From contig WNKI01000003.1 in assembly GCA_015350385.1 (NCBI GenBank), positions 2,517,799 through 2,581,798 of the forward strand: a stretch of DNA of 64,000 bases. The letters run 5' to 3'. Each line of letters starts with the position of its first letter. Within the stretch, counting starts at the first letter, position 1. Shown piece by piece: positions 32,846 through 42,990 of this stretch. The notes under the pieces are model-generated. The model was not told the origin of the DNA, ran no database searches, and was given only the letters and a program-made list of their open reading frames with translations. This stretch comes from Aculops lycopersici (Eukaryota; Arthropoda; Arachnida; Trombidiformes; Eriophyidae). Position numbers and translations under genes: made by a program.

Positions 32846-35800
32846 ATGACTCGGGCGCTGACCAAAATCCGCGCCTGCTGCTGTAGATCCACCAGCACCA
32901 ATATCGAGCCGCCGGGTTTGACGGGCGAGAGCGGCGATCCTCTCAACTCTAGGGGAAATGGCGACCGACTATTTGGATCAAACTCGGGAGGGAGCAGCGG
33001 TAATAACAATAGCAATAATTATAACAACGACAATAGCCCTGGTAATGAGCTTCTATTAGCCGCGGCAGGTGATAATAACCAGAGTGACGTCACCGGTGGC
33101 CAGACGGCTAATCAGCAATACAATTTATATGGAGTGCCGACAGGTAGACAGCGGAGGACCAGTAGCTTAAGCAGCACCAACCAGGACTATCGGCATGGTC
33201 AAAAGTTGGACTTAAGCCATCAAAAGTTGAGCGACATTCCAAGCGTCATCTATAATTATGATAAAGTTTTGGAGGAGCTTTGTTTGGAGTCAAATAATTT
33301 GCAAGATTTACACCGAAATCTCTTTGTCCATTGCAAGCAACTAAAGCGCCTCTACATTGGCGACAACGACATTCAGTCCATACCGAACGCCGTCTCATAC
33401 TTGGCCCAATTAGAGCTCTTAAATGCGGCCAAAAATCAGATAAGCCAACTGCCTGAGAATATTAAGGAGTGCAAGCAGTTGCAGTCGGTTGATTTGTCCG
33501 TGAATCCGCTTGGAAAGTTACCCGACGGGCTGAGTCAGTTATCAAAATTGCAAGAGTTATACCTGAACGACACGTTTCTCGATTTTCTACCCGCAAGCAT
33601 TGGCCGTCTAGTGGAACTTCGGGTCCTCGAGATGCGAGAAAACGATCTCAAGACTCTGCCCAAATCCATGGCTAGATTAACGAAGCTCAAGTGCCTGGAT
33701 TTGGGCCAGAATGATCTACTTCACGTACCGGAAGTTTTGGGCAACATTGCAGCGCTCGAGGAGCTTTGGCTAGACCAAAACCAGATCCAATATTTACCCG
33801 ATTTCCTAGGGAAACTCCAGAAACTTGAATACTTTGATGCAAGCAAAAATAACATCACCAGAGTTGACCATGATTTCTTTAGGTGCATTAAAATGCGCGA
33901 CCTCATCTTGTCAAGCAACTCGCTCAACCACCTGCCGGATTCGCTCTGTGATCTAGCGCAACTAAACTCATTGAAATTAGACGATAACGAAATGATTGAA
34001 CTGCCGAACGAGATTGGAAGGTAAGTTTTTCCTTTATTATATTCCAATTATATCTATTTATCTGGAAAAGGGGCCGAGATTAGTTTTTTGGGTGCAAATG
34101 AAAGTCTTGAATGCTTTTTACAGTCAAACTAAGCTTTCGAAATGCCATCAGATTCAAGGTTGCTCGTCTTTGATACAAGTAACCACTCATTTACCTTTGT
34201 GGCTTGACGAATAGATATAACCAAAATGTCATCTGCACGGTATAATGATTTGCGGAGGATTCGAGGTGAGGGCTGAATCTGTTTTCTGCATCATTACAAA
34301 CACAACAAAGAAGGCCGCATGCAAATATCTTCATTGGTTCGGGATTTATGCCTCTCGAGGTGATAATGAGTCCTCAGGAGTGTTTCCGGAATGTTTCCGG
34401 AACCCTACATCCTATCAGTGGGAACGAAGGTTCACCCAGAACTGTGCCTACCCTCGTAGAGTTGGTCGAAATTTGGAATCTACTGTGCATCTGGTTTGCC
34501 ATCGGGCCTCACGATCACCTAGCGACCTGGGTCGAGATGAGGCTTGTTCTGAGATGGTAAAGCTGTAAACTTGCATTAGAATTGGATCTACAAGTTGCAG
34601 AGATTATGGCAAAGAAAACTGGTTTTAGGTGACATCTAAATTGCAGAAAATATACACGATTGCAAACATTCAAGGCAACCGGATGCTCAGAATACAACTT
34701 TGGAGTCGATTGCAGTGTTTATTTTCCTTCTAACTACCATAATTAAGGAATTAGAAGTGTCTTTTAGAAGCGGTTTTTTTCAGTATGTTCAGCTCAAATG
34801 AGCAGATTTATTCTATGCAATTTGCAGAAAGTCAGCAGTCTTAAACAAGCTCCATCTCGATTCAGGTCGCTAGGTCGCCGAGGGTTCCGACGGCAATCCA
34901 GGTGCGCTATGGATGCCAGATTTTGTAAACTCTTGCGTAGACACCCTCTTTGCAGGGTCAACCCATGTTTTAGTCGGTGGGAAGTGTGGTTCCGGAAATA
35001 TGCTCATTTCCAATCATATACCCCAAAATCACCTTAATAAGCGTAACTTCGGATCTGGTGGTGATTTTTCCGCTGAGTCTTCTTTGATGTGATCCAGATA
35101 ATGGGGCACATGCATTCAGCACGAATCCAACAGGTTTACTTATGACAAACACTGCATAGGATCATTCTAGATTTTAGATACCCATCCAAGCTAAGGCTTC
35201 CCCATTGATTCTTCGTGAAATTCAACAAGGCCCTCCACTTGGAGGTCAGATTATGTTTCGGAAAGCAGACTCTTATCGAGTCTGACTCTCAAGTTCCCAC
35301 AGCTGAGTTAATTCTCGCTAAAACTCTCCCTAATATTATTGCCTCGACTTCTAACTATTTAGACTCTTCGATTCCGAATCATCGCACTACAGACTCAGCC
35401 AATTGGAGGAACTTGTCATCAGCAACAACCGAGTCCAGTCGCTACCAAACTCCATAGGTCAGCTAGAGAATCTGAAGATCTTCCTAACGGATGTCAACGC
35501 ATTAACCCGTTTGCCTCCCTCTATTGGCAAGTGTCGAGGAATTAGGATATTGAATGTGGCTAGCAACAATCTCCTGTCTATTCCCGAGGAAATTGGCCAA
35601 CTTAAGGAGTTGAGAGTGTTAAATCTAGCCAATAATTACCTACGCCACTTGCCCCATTCCGTGGCCGACTTGCCCAATTTAACTGCCTTATGGTTGAATG
35701 ATAACCAGAAGAAGCCGCTTATGGTTTTGCAGGTGGATCAGGATGTTAAAACCAACAGCAAAGTGTTGACTTGTTTCCTCTTTCCCCAAACTGGACCTAT

Positions 35801-36590
35801 TTTTGGTCCCGTTAGTCCTGCAGTGGCCGCGGCAGTTTTGGCCTCAGCGGCTGCCTCAACTCCACTGCAAACCAGTGCAGGCGCTGCCAAAAACTCACTC
35901 ACCGATCACTCGCCGCCACCTGCAGAGGCCAACTCGAATGGGGGAGCCGGCGATCTAGGTCAATTCGTCTACCTGGGCGCCCAAAAGCGCCAACAACTCC
36001 TATTGCAACAACAACAACAACAGCAACTCAAGTCCAATGACAGCGTTTCGCAGCAACAAGTTGTGGTCGCAGAACAGCAGCAACCGAAACAATCGGTTAG
36101 TCCGACGGCGAGCAGGAATAGCAGTCAGCAGAGGCAATTGTCTAATGGCTCGACGCAAGTAATGGTTACACCTGCAGCAACAGTGAGTACCGCACATCAC
36201 CATCACCCGGCTGCCAGCAACAGGTTGCTGGATGAGGAGGAGGACGGGGCGCACGGCCACGACTTGTTGCAAATGAGCAACACTTTGGATCAAACAGGCT
36301 ACCTGGTTAACAGTGGCGGTGGCGATAATCATGGTGCTAGCATCGGTGGCAACCAACGGCGGGTTTCGAATGCGGCGAGTCAGCAGGAGCAACCGCAAAT
36401 AGTCAACGGAGCTAGACACCGGTCGCCGCGCGGTAGTCCAAGTCCAATGGCGGCACCCTCGCAACAGCAACAACACCATCAACAACCACCACCACCACCA
36501 CTTGTTGCTCAACAAACACCTGATCAACATCAACATCAGCGCCACTCGCCTCTTAATCTAAGCATGAATCAGCAACAGGCTCAATATTGA
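32846..36590 (+). CDS. LAP-family leucine-rich repeat protein (Erbin/Densin/Lap1-like) lacking PDZ, two exons
   Basis: Exon 1 is 32846-34020 and exon 2 is 35393-36590, giving 790 residues. The ATG was chosen because the following MTRALTKIRACCCR matches the short basic/Cys N terminus of LAP proteins, whose cysteines are palmitoylated. About 16 LRRs of the LAP type span residues 120-510 (LPDGLSQL, YLNDTFLDFLPASIGR, MRENDLKTLPKSM, LGQNDLLHVPEVL). A LAP-specific segment follows (ALWLNDNQKKPL). The phase-2 junction joins IGR to LSQLEELVISNN with exactly the spacing of Erbin. The last 280 residues are low-complexity Gln/His/Pro/Ser sequence, ending without a PDZ domain. LAP proteins organise basolateral or synaptic membrane complexes. 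Further upstream coding exons remain possible. Confidence 0.88.
34021..35392 (+). other. Intron of the LAP-type gene (1372 bp)
   Basis: Donor GTAAGT and acceptor CTACAG. A second AG six bases later (35398) is also in phase and would delete two residues. The intron body holds several short open stretches on both strands but nothing I can identify. Confidence 0.88.
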
Positions 36591-36677
36591 CTCTGCTGTC
36601 ATTCTTATGTTGCCGACATCAACAGGTTAGATCAATGAGAGCGCAATCTACATGATTTAATCGGTATATATATATAT

Positions 36678-36683
36678 AATAAA
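36678..36683 (+). terminator. Polyadenylation signal of the LAP-type gene
   Basis: AATAAA after a (TA)n run, 88 bp past the stop. The next gene's ATG is only 164 bp further, so no PDZ-coding exon fits before it. Confidence 0.7.
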
Positions 36684-36846
36684 CAACACTTGTTACTCTC
36701 ACTCGGTTATCATAATCATCTTCCGTTTGCTATGTGATTTTTTCGCCTGGAAATCAATTGACTAACGCCAAGTTTGCAATGCCTGGCTTTGCACCGTAAA
36801 CACAATTGACTATTTCTCTTGTTTCTTGCATCCCTTTATATCTACA

Positions 36847-39800
36847 ATGATTCTTAGATGGTTTCTCACGGGCTTCCTGCTCCTAGTTTGGCATCTATTA
36901 TATGCAACCGAAATTCTGGCAGATGATGTTCAAATCAAATCGTCATCGCCGCCGCCGCTAAGTTTTGACCAAGATAATTTATTGCTCACTAAGGCCAACT
37001 TTCGCTTGGAGGCCAAAATTAGATTGATCTCAAGCCAATCGAATGACATAGAAGAAGAGGTTTTCCTGACTGAATATTACTCAAATGAGCAACAAAAGGC
37101 AAGGCTCGAGTTTCATGCAACAAGAGACGAACGTTATGGACCCTTGCGATACACTAGCTACTACTATCACCATGCTGCCACTGGTGACAAAAAGAGTAAC
37201 AGCAGCAACAATATCATGCTAAAACTTGGCCATTGGATTAGTAGCAAGATTGACTGCCAGTCTGTGGAAAAGGGTGAGATTTTGAAAGATCTCTTTGGTA
37301 CTTTGGCGCATAATAACGATGAGATGTCGCCGGAGGCATGGTTTCGAGACTGGGGGCCGGAAGTGCCGGATCATATTGTTGGCTACTCTAGGCTAGTGAT
37401 GATTGCAAGGCAACAGGTGGCCCGTTTGCGACCCGTTGACTCGGCAGGAACTCGAATGCGAAACGTGGAGGTTAAGAAGTATGAGCTTAATATAGACTTA
37501 AGCACTGGTGCTGTAAATGGACCTTCGTTAAACAAGATGATGATTTACTTTGCCCACTCAAGTGTCCACTACCCGAATGCCGATTTCCCAATTCGAATTT
37601 GGCTAGTACTCTCGTCGGCTGCCGAGGTAATTGTTGACTTCTCCTCCGTGGAACCAATTCATCAGTTCGACTTTAACCTGGAACCGGAAACTGGTCGCGA
37701 CATGTTTTCATTTCCCATTGGATTCAAGTGTTCACGTGGCCTACACTCGATAATGGGAGCAAGTGGTGGTTCAAATGGTAGTGACATGACTAGAATTGAA
37801 AAGTTGCCTCGGATTGTCTCGTTCAAGGCGGACATTTACGAGCGTAGGGAGTACTCGAATTCAAGATTAATCGATAGTCCTTTTGTTGCTTACGACGGTT
37901 ATTTGAGCGCACTGAGAATGGAGTCCACTAAGAGAGAGCTAAATTTGAAGGGACAAATGAGAAGCTTCTCAATGGTCACTACTTATGATGTTAAGAGGAA
38001 CTTGAAATTTAACTCCAGGCAACTACTAGATTTCACCGATGCTAATGTCATGCAACAGATTGTTGCTGACGACAACAGCCGATCCTCAGGTGGTGGTGGT
38101 GGTGGTGGTTCTGATGCTGGCTCCTGCGTGGCCAGTCGGATTAACGAGGAGAGGGAATACGAGGAGAACAGTAAACTCAAGAACCCGGTGGAACCAATTA
38201 TTCCGTTCGACAAAATGGCCCTCATGGGTCAGGGCCGAGTGAGAGGAGTTCAAGTTTGGATTTTTGAGACAGTTTCTAGCGAGCTGCCGTCTTTAATTTT
38301 TGCAAAGGTTAATTACATGGACCCCGATGGCGACAAAATTGCCTCAGTCTTCAAACCATCAATCGGAAGCTTGAAGAAGCGAAACGAATGCTCAATTGTT
38401 TATTATTTTGCCAAATTGGACGACAAAGATTCTACAGCGGGAATCTATGAGCAAGTGACAATTGGAGACAAAAATTTGGGTCAATTAATGCAAGTTGATG
38501 TTTTCAGGGACAACGAGGATCTCAGTTATCGAGTTGAAGTGCACCAATTCCTGTGGCGTTTAACTGAGTCGCCCGGTGGCATCAAAGCGCACGAGTTGTT
38601 TTCCCTCGAGGCTAATTGTTTTCAGGTAACAAAGAACCCGAGAGACTTGGATCCAAATCAAAATGCTCAACTCTCAATGGAGTTGGAGTATTTAAGCGAA
38701 GAACAGCAAACCATCAGTTACGTTACGGATACAGCCGAAATGTTTGCCAGTCCATCGACTAGAAACAAGGCAATACTTAGGCTACTCTCGGGTCCTGATT
38801 CAAAACTCTACGCAACTCAAGTGTACGAATTGGAATCCAAATTGCGAGTTGCCAAAGATAAGAGTAGATTTTCCATTGGTGTCTCTGTGAAACTATCCAA
38901 TTTGAAGCCAATCGTATACAAGGCAATCAGCGTTTCGCGTGGTTCAGTCAAAGATCAAAGCAAGAAATCGGGTGCGAGAACGTTCGACGAATGCTACTGG
39001 CAAGCTGCTCATCGGACTGCTCAATTGAAACGGCCAATTTTATTCACCTTCTGTCTTGGCTTCTGTTACACAAGCAACGAATCACCTGAAGGCATGAACA
39101 ACTCCAAACTTTTTGCTATGGCACCTAGAGGTTCGCCTTGTGAGATCATGAAATTAGATGGCGAGAAATTGGATAGAACCAAGCGAGTGGATTGGTTGTC
39201 ACTTTACAAGAATCTCAAGAGCAATCTCTTCTCAGTGCCAATACAAAAGGATGATGCCATCGATGGTAGCACTCGTGAGGTTTCGTTGAACGTTAAGCAT
39301 TTAAGCATAAGCAACGACAATTGGCTCGACACATCGGCAAATGGAACGGGACTCTCCGAAGCAGCTACCCTAAAACCGATTGAAGGTTTCAGGTTTGTGC
39401 TAGAGGATGGAGTCGATTCAGATGCAGTCAAACGAATAACTAAAGCAACTGGTGGCCATGATATCGCGCCTATGGATCTGAGGTACTGTCGCTCAAAGTG
39501 TGTGGTTGATTTGAAATGCAAATCTTTCTCGATTTGTATCACTGGCCAGGGAGTCGAGTGTGCAAGTTCCATAGTAAATATTCGAAATTTAACAATTCAA
39601 AGAGACATCAAGCAAAAAACTGAGGATCTAAAAGCAAAAGTTTCCAATCGCAAGAGTTCAATGAGAGGGGCCACAATTGAGATAGTGAATGCAAGCGACA
39701 AGGATGGCGAGCCTTTTAATTTTAAACTTCAACTAGACAACAGGTGTCAGATTTACCCCAAGATAGCGAGAGAAATGTTTATTAGCACACCGAGATTATT

Positions 39801-40929
39801 GCAATCAAATGTCGCTATCGAGAACATAGTGCCCGCAACAAGTCTAGAGGACTGCGCCGAGTTTTGTCTACAGAGGAGTGTGAAATTTTTCAAGAGGTCT
39901 GCGGCTACTAAGCTAAAATACCTGAGATCCGATGATAGAAACAACGACGAGAAACTCACCGCACTTATGCTCGACAACTTTAAATACTTTTGCTCAAGGT
40001 TTAAATTTTACAATTTGCTTACAAATGATGTAAAAAAGGAGACAATTGACTTGTTGAATGAGAATAAGATGGGTGATATCACAGGGATTTGCATTTTGGC
40101 AAAACCAAACTTATCTGTACCTGCAAAGTCGCCGCCAATGTCTAATGATATTTCTCAGACGACAGTTGCACCACCAACACGGACGATAAAGCTAACAATG
40201 GAAGCCTTCGACTTTAAGTTTGAGATGTTATATGAGAAGCAATATAATGTGTATCTGAACGAGGGGAAATTTTTAGATCCAATAGGTAGGGAGCTAATCA
40301 ACAAGCAAGTGAAACGTCAGAATCCATTTAATGTCGAGATTTGTGCTCGCACTTGTTTCCTGCAAAAATTAGACTCAATCTCGTGGTGCAAATCGTTTGA
40401 GTTTGTCGAGGATCAAAGTTCGATTGGACCGAATGAAATGATGAAAAATAATATGAAAACCTATTGTATCTTCAACACGATCTCGCTGGCCGAGGCAAAA
40501 CCACACGAAAATCTATGGACAGCTCATGGTAGTGAAATGATTGCGAAGGACAAACTAACTTATTGGCATTTTGAACCCATCGACGCGTTGACTTTGGACA
40601 GCAAAGTTTGGTTTAAGATTTTACAAAACCCCAGTGAAGACTTGCCAATGCAACAAATAAGCAACGTCATTGGAGTCTTTAGACTTGGAGCCTTCGGAAT
40701 CTTAATCCTATTGGTTGTATCCATTGCAAGTGGCCTGGCGCTTGGAATCTACCTTGGGACTAGGATTCCGCAGACAGGCTTAATTAGACCTAGAGTCATT
40801 AGGAGCTCCTCGATTGCCAGTCAGTCTGAGTCAATCTTGAACTCAATTGTGGTTGCCGAAGAGAGTGCGGTCAACTCGAATACCTTTGAGCTAGACGCTA
40901 GCGCAAATGTAACCTATTCGAAAGGGTAG
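36847..40929 (+). CDS. Large secreted type I membrane protein, LolA-like/PAN-like family, copy 2
   Basis: Intronless, 1360 residues from the ATG at 36847. Codons upstream are open only from a TTG. A signal peptide (RWFLTGFLLLVWHLLYA) begins the protein, and one membrane segment lies near 1281-1304 (AFGILILLVVSIASGLALGI). The 56-residue tail is Ser-rich. It shares with the 9568-13500 gene YSNEQQ (78-83), PDHIVG (174-179), FVAYDGYLSALR, RVRGVQVW, CVVDLKCKSFSIC and a PAN-like CARTCFLQ...WCKSFEF near the C terminus. It differs by a Gly-rich insert near residue 420. The two genes lie 23 kb apart on opposite strands and have diverged strongly, so the duplication is old. No enzymatic motif is seen and the function is unknown. 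Confidence 0.85.
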   Translation: MILRWFLTGFLLLVWHLLYATEILADDVQIKSSSPPPLSFDQDNLLLTKANFRLEAKIRLISSQSNDIEEEVFLTEYYSNEQQKARLEFHATRDERYGPLRYTSYYYHHAATGDKKSNSSNNIMLKLGHWISSKIDCQSVEKGEILKDLFGTLAHNNDEMSPEAWFRDWGPEVPDHIVGYSRLVMIARQQVARLRPVDSAGTRMRNVEVKKYELNIDLSTGAVNGPSLNKMMIYFAHSSVHYPNADFPIRIWLVLSSAAEVIVDFSSVEPIHQFDFNLEPETGRDMFSFPIGFKCSRGLHSIMGASGGSNGSDMTRIEKLPRIVSFKADIYERREYSNSRLIDSPFVAYDGYLSALRMESTKRELNLKGQMRSFSMVTTYDVKRNLKFNSRQLLDFTDANVMQQIVADDNSRSSGGGGGGGSDAGSCVASRINEEREYEENSKLKNPVEPIIPFDKMALMGQGRVRGVQVWIFETVSSELPSLIFAKVNYMDPDGDKIASVFKPSIGSLKKRNECSIVYYFAKLDDKDSTAGIYEQVTIGDKNLGQLMQVDVFRDNEDLSYRVEVHQFLWRLTESPGGIKAHELFSLEANCFQVTKNPRDLDPNQNAQLSMELEYLSEEQQTISYVTDTAEMFASPSTRNKAILRLLSGPDSKLYATQVYELESKLRVAKDKSRFSIGVSVKLSNLKPIVYKAISVSRGSVKDQSKKSGARTFDECYWQAAHRTAQLKRPILFTFCLGFCYTSNESPEGMNNSKLFAMAPRGSPCEIMKLDGEKLDRTKRVDWLSLYKNLKSNLFSVPIQKDDAIDGSTREVSLNVKHLSISNDNWLDTSANGTGLSEAATLKPIEGFRFVLEDGVDSDAVKRITKATGGHDIAPMDLRYCRSKCVVDLKCKSFSICITGQGVECASSIVNIRNLTIQRDIKQKTEDLKAKVSNRKSSMRGATIEIVNASDKDGEPFNFKLQLDNRCQIYPKIAREMFISTPRLLQSNVAIENIVPATSLEDCAEFCLQRSVKFFKRSAATKLKYLRSDDRNNDEKLTALMLDNFKYFCSRFKFYNLLTNDVKKETIDLLNENKMGDITGICILAKPNLSVPAKSPPMSNDISQTTVAPPTRTIKLTMEAFDFKFEMLYEKQYNVYLNEGKFLDPIGRELINKQVKRQNPFNVEICARTCFLQKLDSISWCKSFEFVEDQSSIGPNEMMKNNMKTYCIFNTISLAEAKPHENLWTAHGSEMIAKDKLTYWHFEPIDALTLDSKVWFKILQNPSEDLPMQQISNVIGVFRLGAFGILILLVVSIASGLALGIYLGTRIPQTGLIRPRVIRSSSIASQSESILNSIVVAEESAVNSNTFELDASANVTYSKG

Positions 40930-41563
40930 TAGTTGTGATGACTAATGCCAACAACAGCTTTTCATGAGATAAAGTAAAGATAGACAGATGCATATAGAGT
41001 CAAGATTAGTCGATTATTGTAGTATTTTTCTAGAGGCTGCAGTCTCAGTTCCGGTCCGATGAGCAATATTGATCTGGCTACAAAGTTTATTTTGCTCAAG
41101 TTGAGTAAATATTTAACTCATCAACTTGTGAAACAGGTCAATAGTTCAAGGGAAAGTTTGGTCAAAATACCCTCAGGTGCATTTATCGCATCGATAGCTC
41201 ATAAAAATTTAGTTTCCTAATTTGTGGACAAAATCCACCCATGACATCAGTGAAAATTCACGTGAATTCTAAGTAAGACCAATGGGCATTAAAGTAGTTC
41301 AAAAATTATAATTGCATATTACTTTTACGCAATATCCATCCTTCCTCTCTTGATAGACTATAGAGATCGTTCATGTTCATGGTGATGATGGACGTTACTC
41401 GGGTTTATTCCCTGAATGTACACATGCAATCAGGGTCAATTTGTGCGCGAACGGGAATTTCCCGTCTCCCGTTTCAGCCTAGCGATTTGTTTTGAATTGT
41501 GCGTGTCGAAGCATGTGTCCAGCGAACAACAAACTTTAAGTTTGAACATCTAGACAAGGAATC
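40930..41563. other. Intergenic stretch before NDUFAF7
   Basis: No gene seen. A 14-bp perfect palindrome AATTCACGTGAATT (41255-41268) contains the E-box CACGTG, about 300 bp upstream of the NDUFAF7 start. Confidence 0.5.
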
Positions 41564-42778
41564 ATGTCAAATCTCAAGAATATTGCAACTGGATCCCTCA
41601 AGTCAAAGCTCATCGAGCTAATTAGACTTAGGGGTCCACTCTCAGTTACAGAATATATGAAAATTGTACTGACAAATCCAGAGAATGGTTTCTACATGAA
41701 CAAAGACGTCTTCGGAGTCAAGGGGCATTTTACGACAAATCCCGAGATCAGCCAGACATTTGGCGAGGTGTTGGCAGCTTGGATTTTGCAAGAATGGAGG
41801 AGATTCCAGTGTCCAAAGCCATTGCATCTAGTCGAATTCGGTCCCGGTAGGGGCACACTTATGTCGGACATCGCGAGAACCCTAAACAAGTTTGAGCAAG
41901 CCAGGGGAAGTTTCAATATTGAGATGGTTGAGTTGTCGCCCAAGTTGAAAGAAATTCAACAAGAAACACTAAAACAGCACTCAAATCTAGTCGACAAAGT
42001 GAAGTGGCACAATCATGTTGAGGAGGTCAGCAAGAATGAGGAAGGATTCACTGCTTTTGTTGCCCACGAATTTCTGGATGCACTGCCAATTTATAAATTT
42101 GTCAAAGATCCTCAGGGAAGACAGTGGCGCGAGCTATTGATAGATTACGACAAGGACTTAAATTTGAGATTTGGTATTGCAAAGCAACCCTCACTTTCAG
42201 CAAGATTGTTGATTCCAAAAGACTTTCAAGGTGAACACATTGAGGTTTGTCCAGATTCCTCGATATTGATGCAAAAAGTAGCAACCAGGTTGGAGAAGTC
42301 ATCCAAAGGTTGCATGTTAGTTTGCGATTATGGATTTGAGGATGAACCAGAGGCCCAAGAGTTCGACCAAAAGCGAGTGCCTAGCTTGAAACCGATCAGG
42401 GCCAACAGGGATACTTTCCGTGCCTTCAAAAACCATCAACCCTGGCCACCATTGAGTGATCCAGGTGAGGCAGATCTTACAGCCGATGTTGACTTTGGTT
42501 ATCTAAAACAACAACTTGCAGGCAAAGCTCTGATTTTTGGATCTACAACACAAAAACAGTTTCTAACCCAATGTGGTTTGCAAGCCAGAGTACATTCGCT
42601 ACTTCAACATGCAAGCGACGAGCAGGAAAGAGAAATACTCAAGTCAAGTGCCCAAATGATGCTCGAGGATATGGGTGAGCGCTATAGATTCCTAGCAATG
42701 TTTCCTAAAAACTCGGAGCACCTATTTAAAAACGACCCACCAGCAGGGTTCAGTGTTGAAGTCGGGGGTGAAAATTAG
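41564..42778 (+). CDS. NDUFAF7: NDUFAF7 (MidA), complex I assembly protein-arginine methyltransferase
   Basis: Intronless, 404 residues, starting at the first ATG. The SAM-binding motif I is VEFGPGRGTLMSDI. Other diagnostic stretches of the DUF185/MidA family are GPLSVTEYMKIVLTNPENGFY, GHFTTNPEISQTFGEVLAAW, FVAHEFLDALPIYKF and MLVCDYGF. In animals the enzyme symmetrically dimethylates an arginine of NDUFS2 in the mitochondrial matrix, early in complex I assembly. The N terminus is Lys/Ser/Leu-rich but only about 25 residues precede the fold, so the targeting signal is short. The gene is convergent with TSG101, with 211 bp between stops. Confidence 0.95.
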   Translation: MSNLKNIATGSLKSKLIELIRLRGPLSVTEYMKIVLTNPENGFYMNKDVFGVKGHFTTNPEISQTFGEVLAAWILQEWRRFQCPKPLHLVEFGPGRGTLMSDIARTLNKFEQARGSFNIEMVELSPKLKEIQQETLKQHSNLVDKVKWHNHVEEVSKNEEGFTAFVAHEFLDALPIYKFVKDPQGRQWRELLIDYDKDLNLRFGIAKQPSLSARLLIPKDFQGEHIEVCPDSSILMQKVATRLEKSSKGCMLVCDYGFEDEPEAQEFDQKRVPSLKPIRANRDTFRAFKNHQPWPPLSDPGEADLTADVDFGYLKQQLAGKALIFGSTTQKQFLTQCGLQARVHSLLQHASDEQEREILKSSAQMMLEDMGERYRFLAMFPKNSEHLFKNDPPAGFSVEVGGEN

Positions 42779-42984
42779 ATAAACGTTCGAGCAGGTTGAA
42801 GGTTTATTACTCTTTATCAAGACTTTTGTGGCCTTTTCAATTTTTGCATGAGAGCTAGCTCCTCCTAAGTTAATTGATTAGGTGGGGGAGTACAGCATGG
42901 GTAATGATGAAGGTGGTGCTGATTTTGTTGGTGCTTGAGAATACTATTCAATGTACAGTATTGTAAATGTTGATCCTGTTCAGT

Positions 42985-42990
42985 TTTATT
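42985..42990 (-). terminator. Polyadenylation signal overlapping the TSG101 stop codon
   Basis: The minus strand reads CTAAATAAAAC, where the TAA stop shares a base with AATAAA. This implies a very short 3' UTR if used. Confidence 0.5.

Noticed and set aside
34245..35152. Several short frames inside the LAP-gene intron, one vaguely like a decayed retroelement
   Set aside because: No catalytic motif, no terminal repeats, and the sense frames are interrupted every few dozen codons.
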